64,000 bases of DNA from J095 sp964517605 (GTDB lineage: Bacteria > Chloroflexota > Anaerolineae > 4572-78 > J111). The position numbers were made by a program, and so were the translations under genes. Positions within the stretch are counted from its first letter, which is position 1. Each line of letters begins with the position of its first letter. Where the stretch lies: the NCBI GenBank assembly GCA_964517605.1, contig CAZFCE010000014.1, positions 62,001 to 126,000 on the forward strand, in the 5' to 3' direction. This document shows positions 15,993 through 24,647 of this stretch, piece by piece. The notes under the pieces are model-generated. The model was not told the DNA's origin, did not search any database, and saw only the letters and a program-made list of their open reading frames with translations.

Positions 15993-17180
15993 TCAATGGT
16001 ACAAGCCCTGGTTGCAGTCGCGCTGGCAAATCCAGTTGCCTTCGAGCACGGTAGCGTCGGGAAAAACCAGTTTGGCCACTTTAGGCGCCGAAACCGGCGT
16101 AAATTGTTTGCACTGGGCGTTAAAGCCTTTGTCAAAATTGGGGCAATCGTACCGCACCACCATCATACTCCACCAGCCCGGTGTGTCTATTGGATTATAA
16201 AACACCATATCCCACTGGCCGGGCGCGTAGTTGGGGTAGTGATGGCTGGGGCCGCTGGGATGGGTTAACGCGCTCCAGGTGCCGTTGTACATAAACAGGC
16301 TGTAGCCGTTAACCGGCTGCCCCTGCTGATTGCGCAGGTAGCCCGCAAACCGGCCCACCACCGCGTTGGGCGAGTAACTCCAGCGCGATTCCGGCGTAAA
16401 TTGATCCCGCCCGACGGGCGCTTCTGCCGGCCCAACCACCGGCAAAGTGGCGGGATCGCCATTAATTTGAAGGAGCGGCGCAAAAATCCAGGCGATTACG
16501 CCGGTGGGCGGCCTGATTTGCAGCCACAGGCCATCGGCGCTGCGCCCCACCGCCGGCGCGGTTACGGCGGCGGGCAGGGTTTGCAGCGGCGGATTGGCCA
16601 GGCCGGTGGCGCTGAACACCTGCATATTTTGCACGGTTGTTACCGTAACCGGCCCGCCGGCCGGTTGAGGCGTTACGCCGGGCCGCCGCGACCAATCGCA
16701 CAGGTCAATCCGGCTTGCTTCGCCGCCGGGCGGCACGGTAAAAGGGCGCAGGCTGTGGTCGGGGCAATCGCTGGTAAGGCCGCACGGCACGGCCTGCGAG
16801 TAGCTGCCTTCCAGCCCGGTGCCGGTGGTGCGGGCATAAGCCACATACTCGCCGGGCGGCAGCGTTTGACGGTACTCGGCCTGCCCGGCAGCCACAGCGA
16901 GCGTGGTTTCTGCGCCGGTGGCGTTATTTTTAAACGTAATATTAACCGCCGGGTTAAACGAGCCGGGATAGCACACCCGCCCGCTTACCGCGCCGGGGCC
17001 GCTGCCGGGCGTGGGCGTGGCAACGGGCGACGCTGGCGGGGGCGTTACCACCGGCGAGGTAGCCGCCACGGCAATCGAAGTGGACACGCGCACCGGCACA
17101 GTCGCCGAAGCCGGCGGCGTTTGGGCGCAGCCGGTTAATCCCCAAATTAAACCCGCAAGTAAAAATAAACGGTAGTTGAT
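15993..17180 (-). CDS. Lipoprotein with SH3-like domain, apparent ATC start codon
   Basis: From an ATC at 17180 the frame gives INYRLFLLAGLIWGLTGCA, a textbook lipoprotein signal with lipobox LTGC, six bases after a perfect AGGAGG. No ATG, GTG or TTG occurs in frame near that Shine-Dalgarno; the first standard start is GTG 17099, after the lipobox. The mature protein has a Thr/Pro-rich linker, a carbohydrate-binding or Ig-like segment (about 55-140), an SH3b-like region (about 175-250) and a C-terminal domain with conserved Trp, Tyr and Cys. Total about 395 residues, predicted surface-exposed. Function unknown. A base error in the start codon is the main alternative. Confidence 0.72.
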   Translation of the reverse strand: MNYRLFLLAGLIWGLTGCAQTPPASATVPVRVSTSIAVAATSPVVTPPPASPVATPTPGSGPGAVSGRVCYPGSFNPAVNITFKNNATGAETTLAVAAGQAEYRQTLPPGEYVAYARTTGTGLEGSYSQAVPCGLTSDCPDHSLRPFTVPPGGEASRIDLCDWSRRPGVTPQPAGGPVTVTTVQNMQVFSATGLANPPLQTLPAAVTAPAVGRSADGLWLQIRPPTGVIAWIFAPLLQINGDPATLPVVGPAEAPVGRDQFTPESRWSYSPNAVVGRFAGYLRNQQGQPVNGYSLFMYNGTWSALTHPSGPSHHYPNYAPGQWDMVFYNPIDTPGWWSMMVVRYDCPNFDKGFNAQCKQFTPVSAPKVAKLVFPDATVLEGNWICQRDCNQGLYH

Positions 17181-17227
17181 GATAAACCTCCTTTTGTGGC
17201 AACCCGACAGAGACGCATCGCTCTGTT

Positions 17228-17255
17228 TTGATTCGGCTTGCCTTTGTGCTACAAT
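17228..17255 (+). promoter_or_regulatory. uvrA promoter
   Basis: TTGATT, a 16-base spacer and TACAAT preceded by TGTGC, ending 53 bases before ATG 17309. No LexA-like palindrome is obvious beside it. Confidence 0.6.
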
Positions 17256-17308
17256 AGCACGTTGCTTAGAATGTATGTTCTAATATGTCAAGTAAAATTG
17301 GGTGGAAT

Positions 17309-20230
17309 ATGGTTCACGCAGAAAAAATTATAGTTAAAGGCGCTAAAGAACACAATCTCAAAAATATTGATGTGGAAATTCCGCGCCACAAACTGGTGGT
17401 TTTTACCGGCGTTAGCGGCAGCGGCAAAAGCTCACTGGCGTTTGACACCCTTTACGCCGAGGGGCAGCGCCGTTATGTAGAGAGTCTGTCCAGCTACGCC
17501 CGCCAATTTTTGGGGCAAATGGAAAAACCCAAAGTTGATTTTATTGGTGGCCTCAGCCCGGCCATCGCCATTGAGCAAAAAGTGGTCAGCAAAAACCCGC
17601 GCAGCACCGTGGGCACCGTGACCGAGGTGTACGATTACCTGCGGGTGCTGTTTGCCCGCGTGGGCACGCCGCACTGTTACAACTGCGGGCGCGAGGTGAA
17701 AGCCCAAACCAGCCAGCAAATCACCGAGCAGATTACCGGCCTGCCGCCCGGCAGCCGGCTGCAACTGCTGGCTCCGGCGGCCAAAGGGCGCAAAGGCACC
17801 TTTGAGGAATTTTTTGCCCAGGCCCGCACCGACGGCTTTGCCCGCGTTCGGGTTGATGGCGTTATCTCCGAGTTGGATCAGCGCCTCAAACTGGCCAAAA
17901 ACAAAAAGCACGATATTGAACTGGTGATAGACCGGCTGATTATCCCCGCCGAGCCGGACGCCGATTTTACCAGCCGCCTGGCCGATTCGGTGGAGACGGC
18001 GCTGCGTTGGGGCGAAGGCATGCTCATTGTTGATGTGATTGACGGCGAAGAACTGTTGCTCAGCGAAGCCAGCGCCTGCCCGCACTGCGGCCTCAGCTTC
18101 CCGGAGCTAACGCCGCAAATGTTCAGCTTTAACTCGCCGTTAGGCGCTTGCCCGGAGTGCAACGGCCTGGGCGTGCGCTACGAATTTGACCCCGACCTGT
18201 TCATCAACCCGGCCAAATCCATTAACCAGGGCGCGGTGCTGCCCTGGGGCGAACTGCTCAAAAAGAAAAGCTGGGCTAACCAGATTGCTGGCCAAATCGC
18301 CGAACGCTTTAACATCAGCCTGGATACCCCCTGGCCGGAACTGCCCGCCGACGTGCGCCAGCTGATTTTACACGGCAATCCCAACATCCGCTTTAAATAC
18401 CAAAGCGAACATTTTAGCGGCAACTGGCCCTACGAAGGCGTGATCAACAGCACCCGCCGCCGCTACAAAGAAACCCAATCGCAGGGCATGCGCGATTATT
18501 ACAGCCAGTACCTCAGCGAGCAACCGTGCCTTACCTGCCACGGCCTGCGCCTGCGCCCCGAAGCCCGCGCCGTAAAACTGGGCGGGCGCACCATGCCCGA
18601 TGTGACCGGTATGACCATTGCCCAGGCCTACGCCTGGATTTGCGGCCTGCGCGGTGAAAAGGTAGAACTCCGCGCGCGCGGTATTGTTGAGCCGGGCCGT
18701 AACGGCAACCACCGGCCCGCGCCCGAAGTGCAGCCACTCAGCGGCCCGCAACTCGAAGTGGCCGAAGAACTGCTCAAGGAAATCCGCGACCGGCTTAAAT
18801 TTATGCTGGATGTGGGGCTATACTACCTTACGCTGGATCGGGCCGCGCCCACGCTTTCCGGCGGCGAAGGGCAGCGCATTCGGCTGGCCTCGCAGATTGG
18901 CTCCGGGTTGGTGGGCGTGATGTACATTCTGGATGAACCGTCCATTGGCCTGCACCAGCGCGATAACCGCCGCCTGCTGGACAGCCTGCTGCGCCTGCGA
19001 GACCTGGGCAACACCGTGCTGGTGGTTGAACACGACGAAGAAACCATGGCCGCCGCCGACTGGATTATTGATTTTGGCCCCGGCGCGGGCGTGCTGGGCG
19101 GGCAGGTGGTGGCCGCCGGCACCCCGGCGCAAATCAAAGCCGCCCCCGCCTCGCTGACCGGGCAATACCTGGCCGGCCACATCTCGGTTGAAAGCGGCGC
19201 GGGCCGGCGCAACCCCAATGGCCGCTGGCTGGAACTGGGCGGCGTTACTCACCACAACCTGCACAACGTTACCGCCCGCTTTCCGTTGGGCTGTTTTACG
19301 GCCATCACCGGGGTGAGCGGCAGCGGCAAAAGCAGCCTCATCACCGAAACGCTGTACCCGGCGCTGGCCCGCCAGTTGCACCGCGCCCACGAGCGCCCCG
19401 GCCATTTTGAGCGCCTCGACGGGCTGGACAGCGTGGATAAAGTCATCCACATTACGCAGGACCCCATTGGCCGCACGCCGCGCAGCAACCCGGCCACCTA
19501 CGTAAAACTGTGGGACGACATCCGCAACCTGTTTGCCGAGGTGCCGGAAGCCAAAGCGCGCGGCTACAAATCGGGCCGCTTCAGCTTTAACGTCAAGGGC
19601 GGTCGCTGCGAAGCCTGCCAGGGCTACGGCCAAAAACTGGTAGAAATGCACTTTTTACCGGATGTGTGGATTACCTGCGATGTCTGCAAGGGGCTGCGCT
19701 TTAACAAGGAAACGCTGCAAGTAAAATACAAAGGCAAAAACATAGCCGAAGTGCTGGATATGGACGTGGCCGAGGCGCTGAACTTTTTTGAAAACGTGCC
19801 GCGCCTTAAACGCATCCTCACCACCCTGCACGATGTGGGGCTGGATTACGTTAAACTGGGGCAAAGCGCCACCACGCTCTCCGGCGGCGAGGCCCAACGG
19901 GTGAAGCTGGCCAAAGAGTTGAGCCGCGTGGCCACCGGCGACACCGTGTATATTCTGGATGAGCCAACCACCGGCCTGCACTTTGCCGACATTCAGAAAT
20001 TGCTCGATGTGCTGCACCGCCTCACCGATGCCGGCAACAGCGTGATTGTGATTGAGCACAACCTGGACGTAATCAAAAGCGCGGACTGGATTTTAGATTT
20101 GGGGCCGGAAGGCGGCGACGACGGCGGGCAAATCATCGCGGCGGGCACGCCGGAGCAGGTAGCCCAGGTAGAGAGCAGCCACACCGGCGCATTTTTACGG
20201 CGGGCGCTGGTCGGCAGGCAGGTGGCCTGA
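17309..20230 (+). CDS. uvrA: Excinuclease ABC subunit A
   Basis: The DNA-damage recognition ATPase of nucleotide excision repair. I favour ATG 17309 (973 residues) because VHAEKIIVKGAKEHNLKNID is the usual N terminus; ATG 17285 would add eight residues. Both ABC modules are complete: Walker A GVSGSGKSSLAFDTLY and GVSGSGKSSLITETLY, signatures LSGGEGQRIRLASQIG and LSGGEAQRVKLAKELS. Zinc modules are visible at CPHC...CPEC and CEAC...CDVC, the latter with the conserved Gly-rich DNA-binding turn. Length and motifs are ordinary for UvrA, and the gene stands alone without uvrB or uvrC nearby. Confidence 0.96.
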   Translation: MVHAEKIIVKGAKEHNLKNIDVEIPRHKLVVFTGVSGSGKSSLAFDTLYAEGQRRYVESLSSYARQFLGQMEKPKVDFIGGLSPAIAIEQKVVSKNPRSTVGTVTEVYDYLRVLFARVGTPHCYNCGREVKAQTSQQITEQITGLPPGSRLQLLAPAAKGRKGTFEEFFAQARTDGFARVRVDGVISELDQRLKLAKNKKHDIELVIDRLIIPAEPDADFTSRLADSVETALRWGEGMLIVDVIDGEELLLSEASACPHCGLSFPELTPQMFSFNSPLGACPECNGLGVRYEFDPDLFINPAKSINQGAVLPWGELLKKKSWANQIAGQIAERFNISLDTPWPELPADVRQLILHGNPNIRFKYQSEHFSGNWPYEGVINSTRRRYKETQSQGMRDYYSQYLSEQPCLTCHGLRLRPEARAVKLGGRTMPDVTGMTIAQAYAWICGLRGEKVELRARGIVEPGRNGNHRPAPEVQPLSGPQLEVAEELLKEIRDRLKFMLDVGLYYLTLDRAAPTLSGGEGQRIRLASQIGSGLVGVMYILDEPSIGLHQRDNRRLLDSLLRLRDLGNTVLVVEHDEETMAAADWIIDFGPGAGVLGGQVVAAGTPAQIKAAPASLTGQYLAGHISVESGAGRRNPNGRWLELGGVTHHNLHNVTARFPLGCFTAITGVSGSGKSSLITETLYPALARQLHRAHERPGHFERLDGLDSVDKVIHITQDPIGRTPRSNPATYVKLWDDIRNLFAEVPEAKARGYKSGRFSFNVKGGRCEACQGYGQKLVEMHFLPDVWITCDVCKGLRFNKETLQVKYKGKNIAEVLDMDVAEALNFFENVPRLKRILTTLHDVGLDYVKLGQSATTLSGGEAQRVKLAKELSRVATGDTVYILDEPTTGLHFADIQKLLDVLHRLTDAGNSVIVIEHNLDVIKSADWILDLGPEGGDDGGQIIAAGTPEQVAQVESSHTGAFLRRALVGRQVA

Positions 20231-20271
20231 CCGAGAAGGCTCAACCGGATTTCAGGAGGCGACGAGACGAA

Positions 20272-20326
20272 TGAGGAGTGAGGAGTGAAAAATCGGCTCA
20301 CTCCTCACTTCTCACTCCTCACTTTT
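20272..20326. repeat. Inverted heptanucleotide array (GAGGAGT)/(TCACTCC)
   Basis: GAGGAGT units on the left (20272-20288) face TCACTCC/TCACTTC units on the right (20298-20326), spaced by 7. The two halves form a hairpin with a short loop between uvrA and the convergent DUF697 gene. Confidence 0.75.
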
Positions 20327-20379
20327 ACCCCGCAATAAAAACGCCCTGCGCCCTTTGCGCCCGCTGCGGCGATTCCTCG

Positions 20380-20964
20380 CTACGCCTGCTCCATCAACTT
20401 TTGTTTTAAGGCCGCAAACTCGGCCTCGGTGATGGCCCCTTTGCTGCGTAATTGCTCCAGCTTTTCCAGCGATTCCAGCAGCGTGGCCACGCCGCCCGCC
20501 GCCGGAGCCTGCGGTTTTTCCTGCTCCGCCTTCAGGTTGGCGGCCACTTCTTTGCCTTCTTCAAAAAAGTCGTGGTACACCTTTTTGGCCGAGGCCCAAT
20601 CCACATCAAACAGCGTGCCGCCGGATTCAAAATGCTCCACCGCCACGCGCCCCACGGCATAGGTTGAGGCCCCGGACAAAATGGACATGGACACGCCGCC
20701 CAGCACCGTGCCAAAACCGGGAATAATTTTAAGCAGGCTCGCGCCGATTTTGGCAAAAGTGGCGCTGGTGAGCGCGGCCACAAACGTTTTGCCGGTGGAG
20801 GCGTTGTAATCCACCCCGTACAGGCCGGTGAGCTGGCTGAGCATATCAATCTGAATGGCGGTGACGGCGGCAAAATCAAGCAGCGGCAGCGGAAGCAACC
20901 CGCCGCCCATCGCCCAAATCACGTGTCTTTGAATGATTTTATCGGCTTCGGTTCTTTTGGTCAT
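20380..20964 (-). CDS. DUF697-type membrane protein with C-terminal SHOCT motif
   Basis: 194 residues. The N-terminal 110 residues contain IIQRHVIWAMGGGLLPLPLLD, followed by two Gly/Ala-rich hydrophobic helices that match the DUF697 pattern seen C-terminally in some Era-like GTPases and as a stand-alone protein. After a charged linker, residues about 165-193 (LEQLRSKGAITEAEFAALKQKLM) are a SHOCT motif, a short oligomerisation helix. AAAGGA precedes the ATG. The protein is probably a membrane-associated oligomer, possibly stress-linked. No partner GTPase is adjacent. Confidence 0.75.
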   Translation of the reverse strand: MTKRTEADKIIQRHVIWAMGGGLLPLPLLDFAAVTAIQIDMLSQLTGLYGVDYNASTGKTFVAALTSATFAKIGASLLKIIPGFGTVLGGVSMSILSGASTYAVGRVAVEHFESGGTLFDVDWASAKKVYHDFFEEGKEVAANLKAEQEKPQAPAAGGVATLLESLEKLEQLRSKGAITEAEFAALKQKLMEQA

Positions 20965-21071
20965 AAATTTTATCCTTTCCGGGATTAGACAGGGCAGCCC
21001 TTACAATTCTGTCTCTTATTATAACCCACAATGTCACCGCCGCACCTATCCAAAGTCAGGTTAATTAGAGC

Positions 21072-21100
21072 TTGACCAATATCTCTTTTTGAGATACATT
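21072..21100 (+). promoter_or_regulatory. higBA promoter
   Basis: TTGACC, a 17-base spacer and TACATT. The predicted transcript starts within a few bases of the higB ATG at 21110, so higB may be leaderless and poorly translated. Confidence 0.6.
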
Positions 21101-21109
21101 ATCTTTACC

Positions 21110-21397
21110 ATGCATATCATCACCCGCAAGCGAATTAGCGACTTCATAGAGAAATATCCCGATAGCCAATCATCGCTGGAGAGCTGGTATGTTATCATCA
21201 AAAAGAATGATTATGCCTCTTTGGCCGAAATAAAAACCCATTTTTCCGGCGCTGATTATGTAGAAGGATTTATTGTGTTCAACATCAGCGGCAATAAATA
21301 CCGGCTGATTGCTGCGGTTCACTTTAACCGGAAAAAAGTATATATTCGAGACATTTTAACGCACGTAGAGTACAGCAAAAACAAATGGAGATTGTAA
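21110..21397 (+). CDS. higB: HigB-type mRNA interferase toxin
   Basis: 95 residues from ATG 21110, which begins MHIITRKRISDFIEKYPDS, the usual HigB N terminus; ATG 21089 would lie within the promoter. The fold is RelE-like. The core IKTHFSGADYVEGFIVFNI followed by GNKYRLIAAVHFNRKKVYI and a His-containing C-terminal strand match the HigB family that cleaves mRNA on the ribosome. The toxin gene precedes the antitoxin by one base, the hig order. It has no good Shine-Dalgarno, unlike the antitoxin. Confidence 0.9.
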   Translation: MHIITRKRISDFIEKYPDSQSSLESWYVIIKKNDYASLAEIKTHFSGADYVEGFIVFNISGNKYRLIAAVHFNRKKVYIRDILTHVEYSKNKWRL

Positions 21398-21398
21398 G

Positions 21399-21794
21399 AT
21401 GTTGCAACCGCAACTGGTGGAAAATTTCGCTCAAACCGCCCGGTTTATATTTGTGCCCACCACCGCAGAGGAGTTTGAAAAACTGAGCCTGCTGCTGGAT
21501 GAGATGACTGATATTGTCCGGGATGACGAAACTCACCCGCTGGCTAATTTGATGGACGTGCTGGGGGTTTTGATTGAAACCTACGAGAACGAGCGCATCC
21601 CGGAACCCGAAGGTGAGGCCATTGCCATTCTGAAACATTTTATGGCGGAACACAACTTAAAACAGAGCGACATGACCGAACTGGGCAGCCAGGGCGTGGT
21701 TTCGGAAATACTAAACGGAAAGAGAGCCTTAAACTTGCGGCAAATCAAGGCGTTGAGCCGGAGGTTTGGCGTTTCGGCGGCGGTGTTTATGTAA
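21399..21794 (+). CDS. higA: HigA-type antitoxin with XRE helix-turn-helix
   Basis: 131 residues; GGAG lies nine bases before the ATG. The N-terminal 70 residues are an acidic helical domain likely to bind the toxin (EEFEKLSLLLDEMTDIVRDD). The C-terminal 55 residues are an XRE-like helix-turn-helix (LKQSDMTELGSQGVVSEILNGKRALNLRQIKALSRRFGVS). It neutralises HigB and should repress the operon through DNA binding. The pair is more AT-rich than the surrounding genes, which fits horizontal acquisition. Confidence 0.9.
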   Translation: MLQPQLVENFAQTARFIFVPTTAEEFEKLSLLLDEMTDIVRDDETHPLANLMDVLGVLIETYENERIPEPEGEAIAILKHFMAEHNLKQSDMTELGSQGVVSEILNGKRALNLRQIKALSRRFGVSAAVFM

Positions 21795-21822
21795 AAAACC
21801 GGCTGCTTTGAGCGGCGGCGGG

Positions 21823-22338
21823 TTATTCAAACCGCCAGCGCGTGGCCGTGTTGAGAAAATCGTGTTCCAGCCAGGCCAGCGCCACCTGCGGGCGCGCCAC
21901 CCAGATGGCCGCATTGGCCCCGGCTTCACTCAACTTCAGATGGTACTTGGCGGCGTAGGCGTCATCCAGTGGCGGCAGTTGGGCGGTATCCGTGAGCAGT
22001 TCAACCACGCCTTCGAGGATAACCACCTCGTCGCCGCTTTCCAGGTGCACGGCCACTGCCGGGTTGGCCGCCAAATTTTTGCCTTTCACCGAGTTTGGAT
22101 CGGTGCCAAAGTACAGGGCGTTTTCCAGCCACACCCCCCACACCGGCGATACGTGCGGGCGGCCATCGGGCCGGGTAGTGCCCAGCCAGTAGTTGCGGGC
22201 CAGCGTCAGGCGCAAATCGGCCCAACTCCACGGCAAAAAATTGGCCGAGTCCGCCGCCGCCAGCCCGTAATCGGCGGGCATGCGCGGCCTGCCCGTAAGC
22301 GTTGGCCCGGCAGAATTAGCAGCGTTTGGGTTTGGCAT
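21823..22338 (-). CDS. Pyridoxamine 5'-phosphate oxidase-like FMN/F420-binding split-barrel protein
   Basis: 171 residues. The central LARNYWLGTTRPDGRPHVSPVWGVWL is the signature of the PNPOx-like split barrel, and the strand ALYFGTDPNSVKGKNLAANP supplies the flavin phosphate contacts. Such small proteins bind FMN, F420 or haem and reduce diverse substrates; few have known roles. GAGGAAC precedes the ATG. It converges with higA and shows no operon partner. Substrate and cofactor are open. Confidence 0.85.
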   Translation of the reverse strand: MPNPNAANSAGPTLTGRPRMPADYGLAAADSANFLPWSWADLRLTLARNYWLGTTRPDGRPHVSPVWGVWLENALYFGTDPNSVKGKNLAANPAVAVHLESGDEVVILEGVVELLTDTAQLPPLDDAYAAKYHLKLSEAGANAAIWVARPQVALAWLEHDFLNTATRWRFE

Positions 22339-22367
22339 AAGTTCCTCTCAAATTTATGGCTATCAAA

Positions 22368-23651
22368 TCACATTTTGAAAATAACCGGCAAATACAGCGA
22401 AAACGGATATTCTCCGCCAAGATAACGAACAACCGCAATATCGCCGTTATAACCAAAACCGGCCACTACTATTTTACCATCACGGTCAAGCGCCATTGCC
22501 AGGCCCTGGCTCGAAGTTCCGTTGAGGGTAGTGGTGACAATGCCCGTACCGTTAAACGTATAGTCCAAATTCCCATCGCGGTTATACCGGATGGCCATAA
22601 ATCTGGGACTTCCGCCGCTGTCACAAGCGCCGGCAACCACCAGCTTGCCGTTACCCTGAACTGCCACCGACATACCATAGGCAACAGGACCAACAGCGGT
22701 GGTTACTATGCCGGTATGCTTAAACGTTGTATCCAGGCTGCCATCGGGATTGTAACGAACCAAAGCCACACGCGCGGCACCGTTGGTATCAATATCTCCG
22801 GCAACCACAATTTTGCCATCGGTTTGGATTGCAACTGAATTTGCCCTGTCGTACTTGCCGGTGACAGCAGTAATAACAATGCCGGAATTATTAAATGTTT
22901 CATCCAGGCTACCGTCAGGCTTGTAACGAACGAGAACAAAGTCTGAATTACTATCGCCGCCATTGCTACTACCGGCAACTACTATTTTGCCATCGGCTTG
23001 AACGGCTACAGCCACCCCGCTGCTCACACTTTCGATTGCGGTGGTCACAATCCCGGTGCTGTTAAAATCGGTATCCAGACTGCCGTTGGCATTATACCGA
23101 ACCACCGCCAGGTTATTGTTAGCACTCCCGGCAACCACAATTTTGCCATCCGCTTGAACGGCAACAGAACGCCCGTAAGCATTGCCGTTATCAATAGTCG
23201 TGGTCACAATTCCGGCACTGTTGAACGCCGGGTCAGGGCTGCCATCGGCAAGATAACGAATTACAACAATTACATCTTTAATACCGATACTTCTTCCGGC
23301 AACTACAATCTTTCCATCAGCTTGAATGGCAACCGACTGTTTATAAGAAAGGCTACCAACACTGGTGGTCACAATTCCGGTGCCATTGAACGCCGGGTCA
23401 GGGCTGCCATCGGGATTGTAGCGGAGTACGGCTATATTAGTGCTGTATTCGGAGTTACCGGCAACCACTATTTTGTTATCGGCCTGAACAGCGACGCCAA
23501 ATCCTTGATCCCAACTGCCGCTAACAGACGTGGTTACAATCCCCGTGCCGTTAAAACCGAGGTCAAGGTCGCTGGGCTTGTCTGCCAAAACAACACGGCT
23601 CCAGCCCACCCACACCAGTAAAGCTAAGGCAAAATTCAAGAAAAATTTCAT
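22368..23651 (-). CDS. Secreted delta-60 repeat protein with hydrophobic C-terminal tail
   Basis: 427 residues from ATG 23651, chosen because AGAAGG lies at the right distance and the frame then begins with a Sec signal (MKFFLNFALALLVWVGWSRV, cleavage near VLA-DK). Seven copies of a roughly 53-residue unit follow, each with a D..FN.TGIVTT segment and a GKIVVAG segment: the delta-60 (NHL/SBBP-like) repeat, probably a beta-propeller. The last residues, FSLYLPVIFKM, form a short hydrophobic tail like those I associate with exported Chloroflexota proteins. Probably extracellular or surface-bound; ligand unknown. Confidence 0.82.
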   Translation of the reverse strand: MKFFLNFALALLVWVGWSRVVLADKPSDLDLGFNGTGIVTTSVSGSWDQGFGVAVQADNKIVVAGNSEYSTNIAVLRYNPDGSPDPAFNGTGIVTTSVGSLSYKQSVAIQADGKIVVAGRSIGIKDVIVVIRYLADGSPDPAFNSAGIVTTTIDNGNAYGRSVAVQADGKIVVAGSANNNLAVVRYNANGSLDTDFNSTGIVTTAIESVSSGVAVAVQADGKIVVAGSSNGGDSNSDFVLVRYKPDGSLDETFNNSGIVITAVTGKYDRANSVAIQTDGKIVVAGDIDTNGAARVALVRYNPDGSLDTTFKHTGIVTTAVGPVAYGMSVAVQGNGKLVVAGACDSGGSPRFMAIRYNRDGNLDYTFNGTGIVTTTLNGTSSQGLAMALDRDGKIVVAGFGYNGDIAVVRYLGGEYPFSLYLPVIFKM

Positions 23652-23726
23652 GTTCATGCCTTCTGCAAGAAACCTATCGCCTAAGGTTAAGTGGCGGTGA
23701 ACGCAGCCCATTGTTTTCACGATGGG

Positions 23727-24647
23727 TTATTCAGCGGTGGCGGCGCGCCACAACCCGGCAATTAACGCCTCGATGGTGGGGCGGTGGGCCAGTTTGGCCA
23801 GCCACTCCGCCGGGATGCCCGCTGCGCCGTAAAAGGCTCCGGCCAGTTGGCCGTACACGGCGGCGGTGGTGTCGGCGTCGTTGCCCAGGTTGGCCGCTTG
23901 CAGGCAGCCGGCGCGGAAGTTGTTGGTGTGGTAAAACGCCCACAACGCCGCCTCCAGCGAATCAACCACGTAGCCCGTCCCTTTAATTTGAGGCGGGTTT
24001 TTCTCTTTGTAAGAGCCGGCGGCGATGGCGGCAATGGCAGGGTGCAGCGGTTGGGCCGCCCAGATGTAGCCGGGCGAAAGCAAATCGGCCTTATCTGCGC
24101 CGTTGATGGCCCCCACCAGCAGGCCCGCCAAAAAACGGCAGGCGTCAACGGCAGCGGGCGCGGCGTGAGTGGTTTTGGAGCTTTGGCCGGCCAATTCAAT
24201 GGCCAGGGCCGGCTGGTTGAGGTAAAACATGGGCACGGGGGCCAGCCGCATTATCGAGCCGTTGCCGGCGGTGTTGGGATTGGCCGAGCCGGCCAGCGGT
24301 TCGCCGGTTTGTTTAAACCGATGCAGCGCCCCGGCCACGGTGTTGCCAATATCAAAACAGTAGCCGTTGCTGCTCATGTAGCCATCGCGCTGCCAGCGCA
24401 CGTAACGCTCCATCTGGTCGTGGGCGTCAAAACCCTGTTGCTCAACCAGGCTGGCGGCCAAACAAAGCGCCATGCTGGTGTCATCGGTCCATTGGCCGGG
24501 CTGCAACCCAAACGGGCCGCCGCCCACCATGTCGGCAATCGGTGTGAACGTGCCCGGCGATTTAAACTCCAGCGTGGTGCCAACGGCATCGCCTACAGCC
24601 AGGCCCAGCAGCGCCCCGGCAAAACGGTTAAACCGGGCGTCATCCAT
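23727..24647 (-). CDS. ADP-ribosylglycohydrolase family protein
   Basis: 306 residues from ATG 24647, which overlaps the upstream phosphatase gene by 8 bases; a longer open frame to 24878 lies wholly inside that gene and is not used. Family motifs are GLAVGDAVGTTLEF, the metal-binding WTDDTSMALCLAAS, GNGSIMRLAPV and the C-terminal GNDADTTAAVYGQLAGAFYG, whose D-A-D-T coordinates two divalent metals. It would remove ADP-ribose from proteins, nucleic acids or small molecules, as DraG does. It is the last gene of a four-gene coupled operon. Confidence 0.92.
   Translation of the reverse strand: MDDARFNRFAGALLGLAVGDAVGTTLEFKSPGTFTPIADMVGGGPFGLQPGQWTDDTSMALCLAASLVEQQGFDAHDQMERYVRWQRDGYMSSNGYCFDIGNTVAGALHRFKQTGEPLAGSANPNTAGNGSIMRLAPVPMFYLNQPALAIELAGQSSKTTHAAPAAVDACRFLAGLLVGAINGADKADLLSPGYIWAAQPLHPAIAAIAAGSYKEKNPPQIKGTGYVVDSLEAALWAFYHTNNFRAGCLQAANLGNDADTTAAVYGQLAGAFYGAAGIPAEWLAKLAHRPTIEALIAGLWRAATAE

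Noticed and set aside
22998..23621. 207-codon plus-strand frame opposite the delta-60 repeats
   Set aside because: Its apparent repeats mirror those of the real gene on the other strand.
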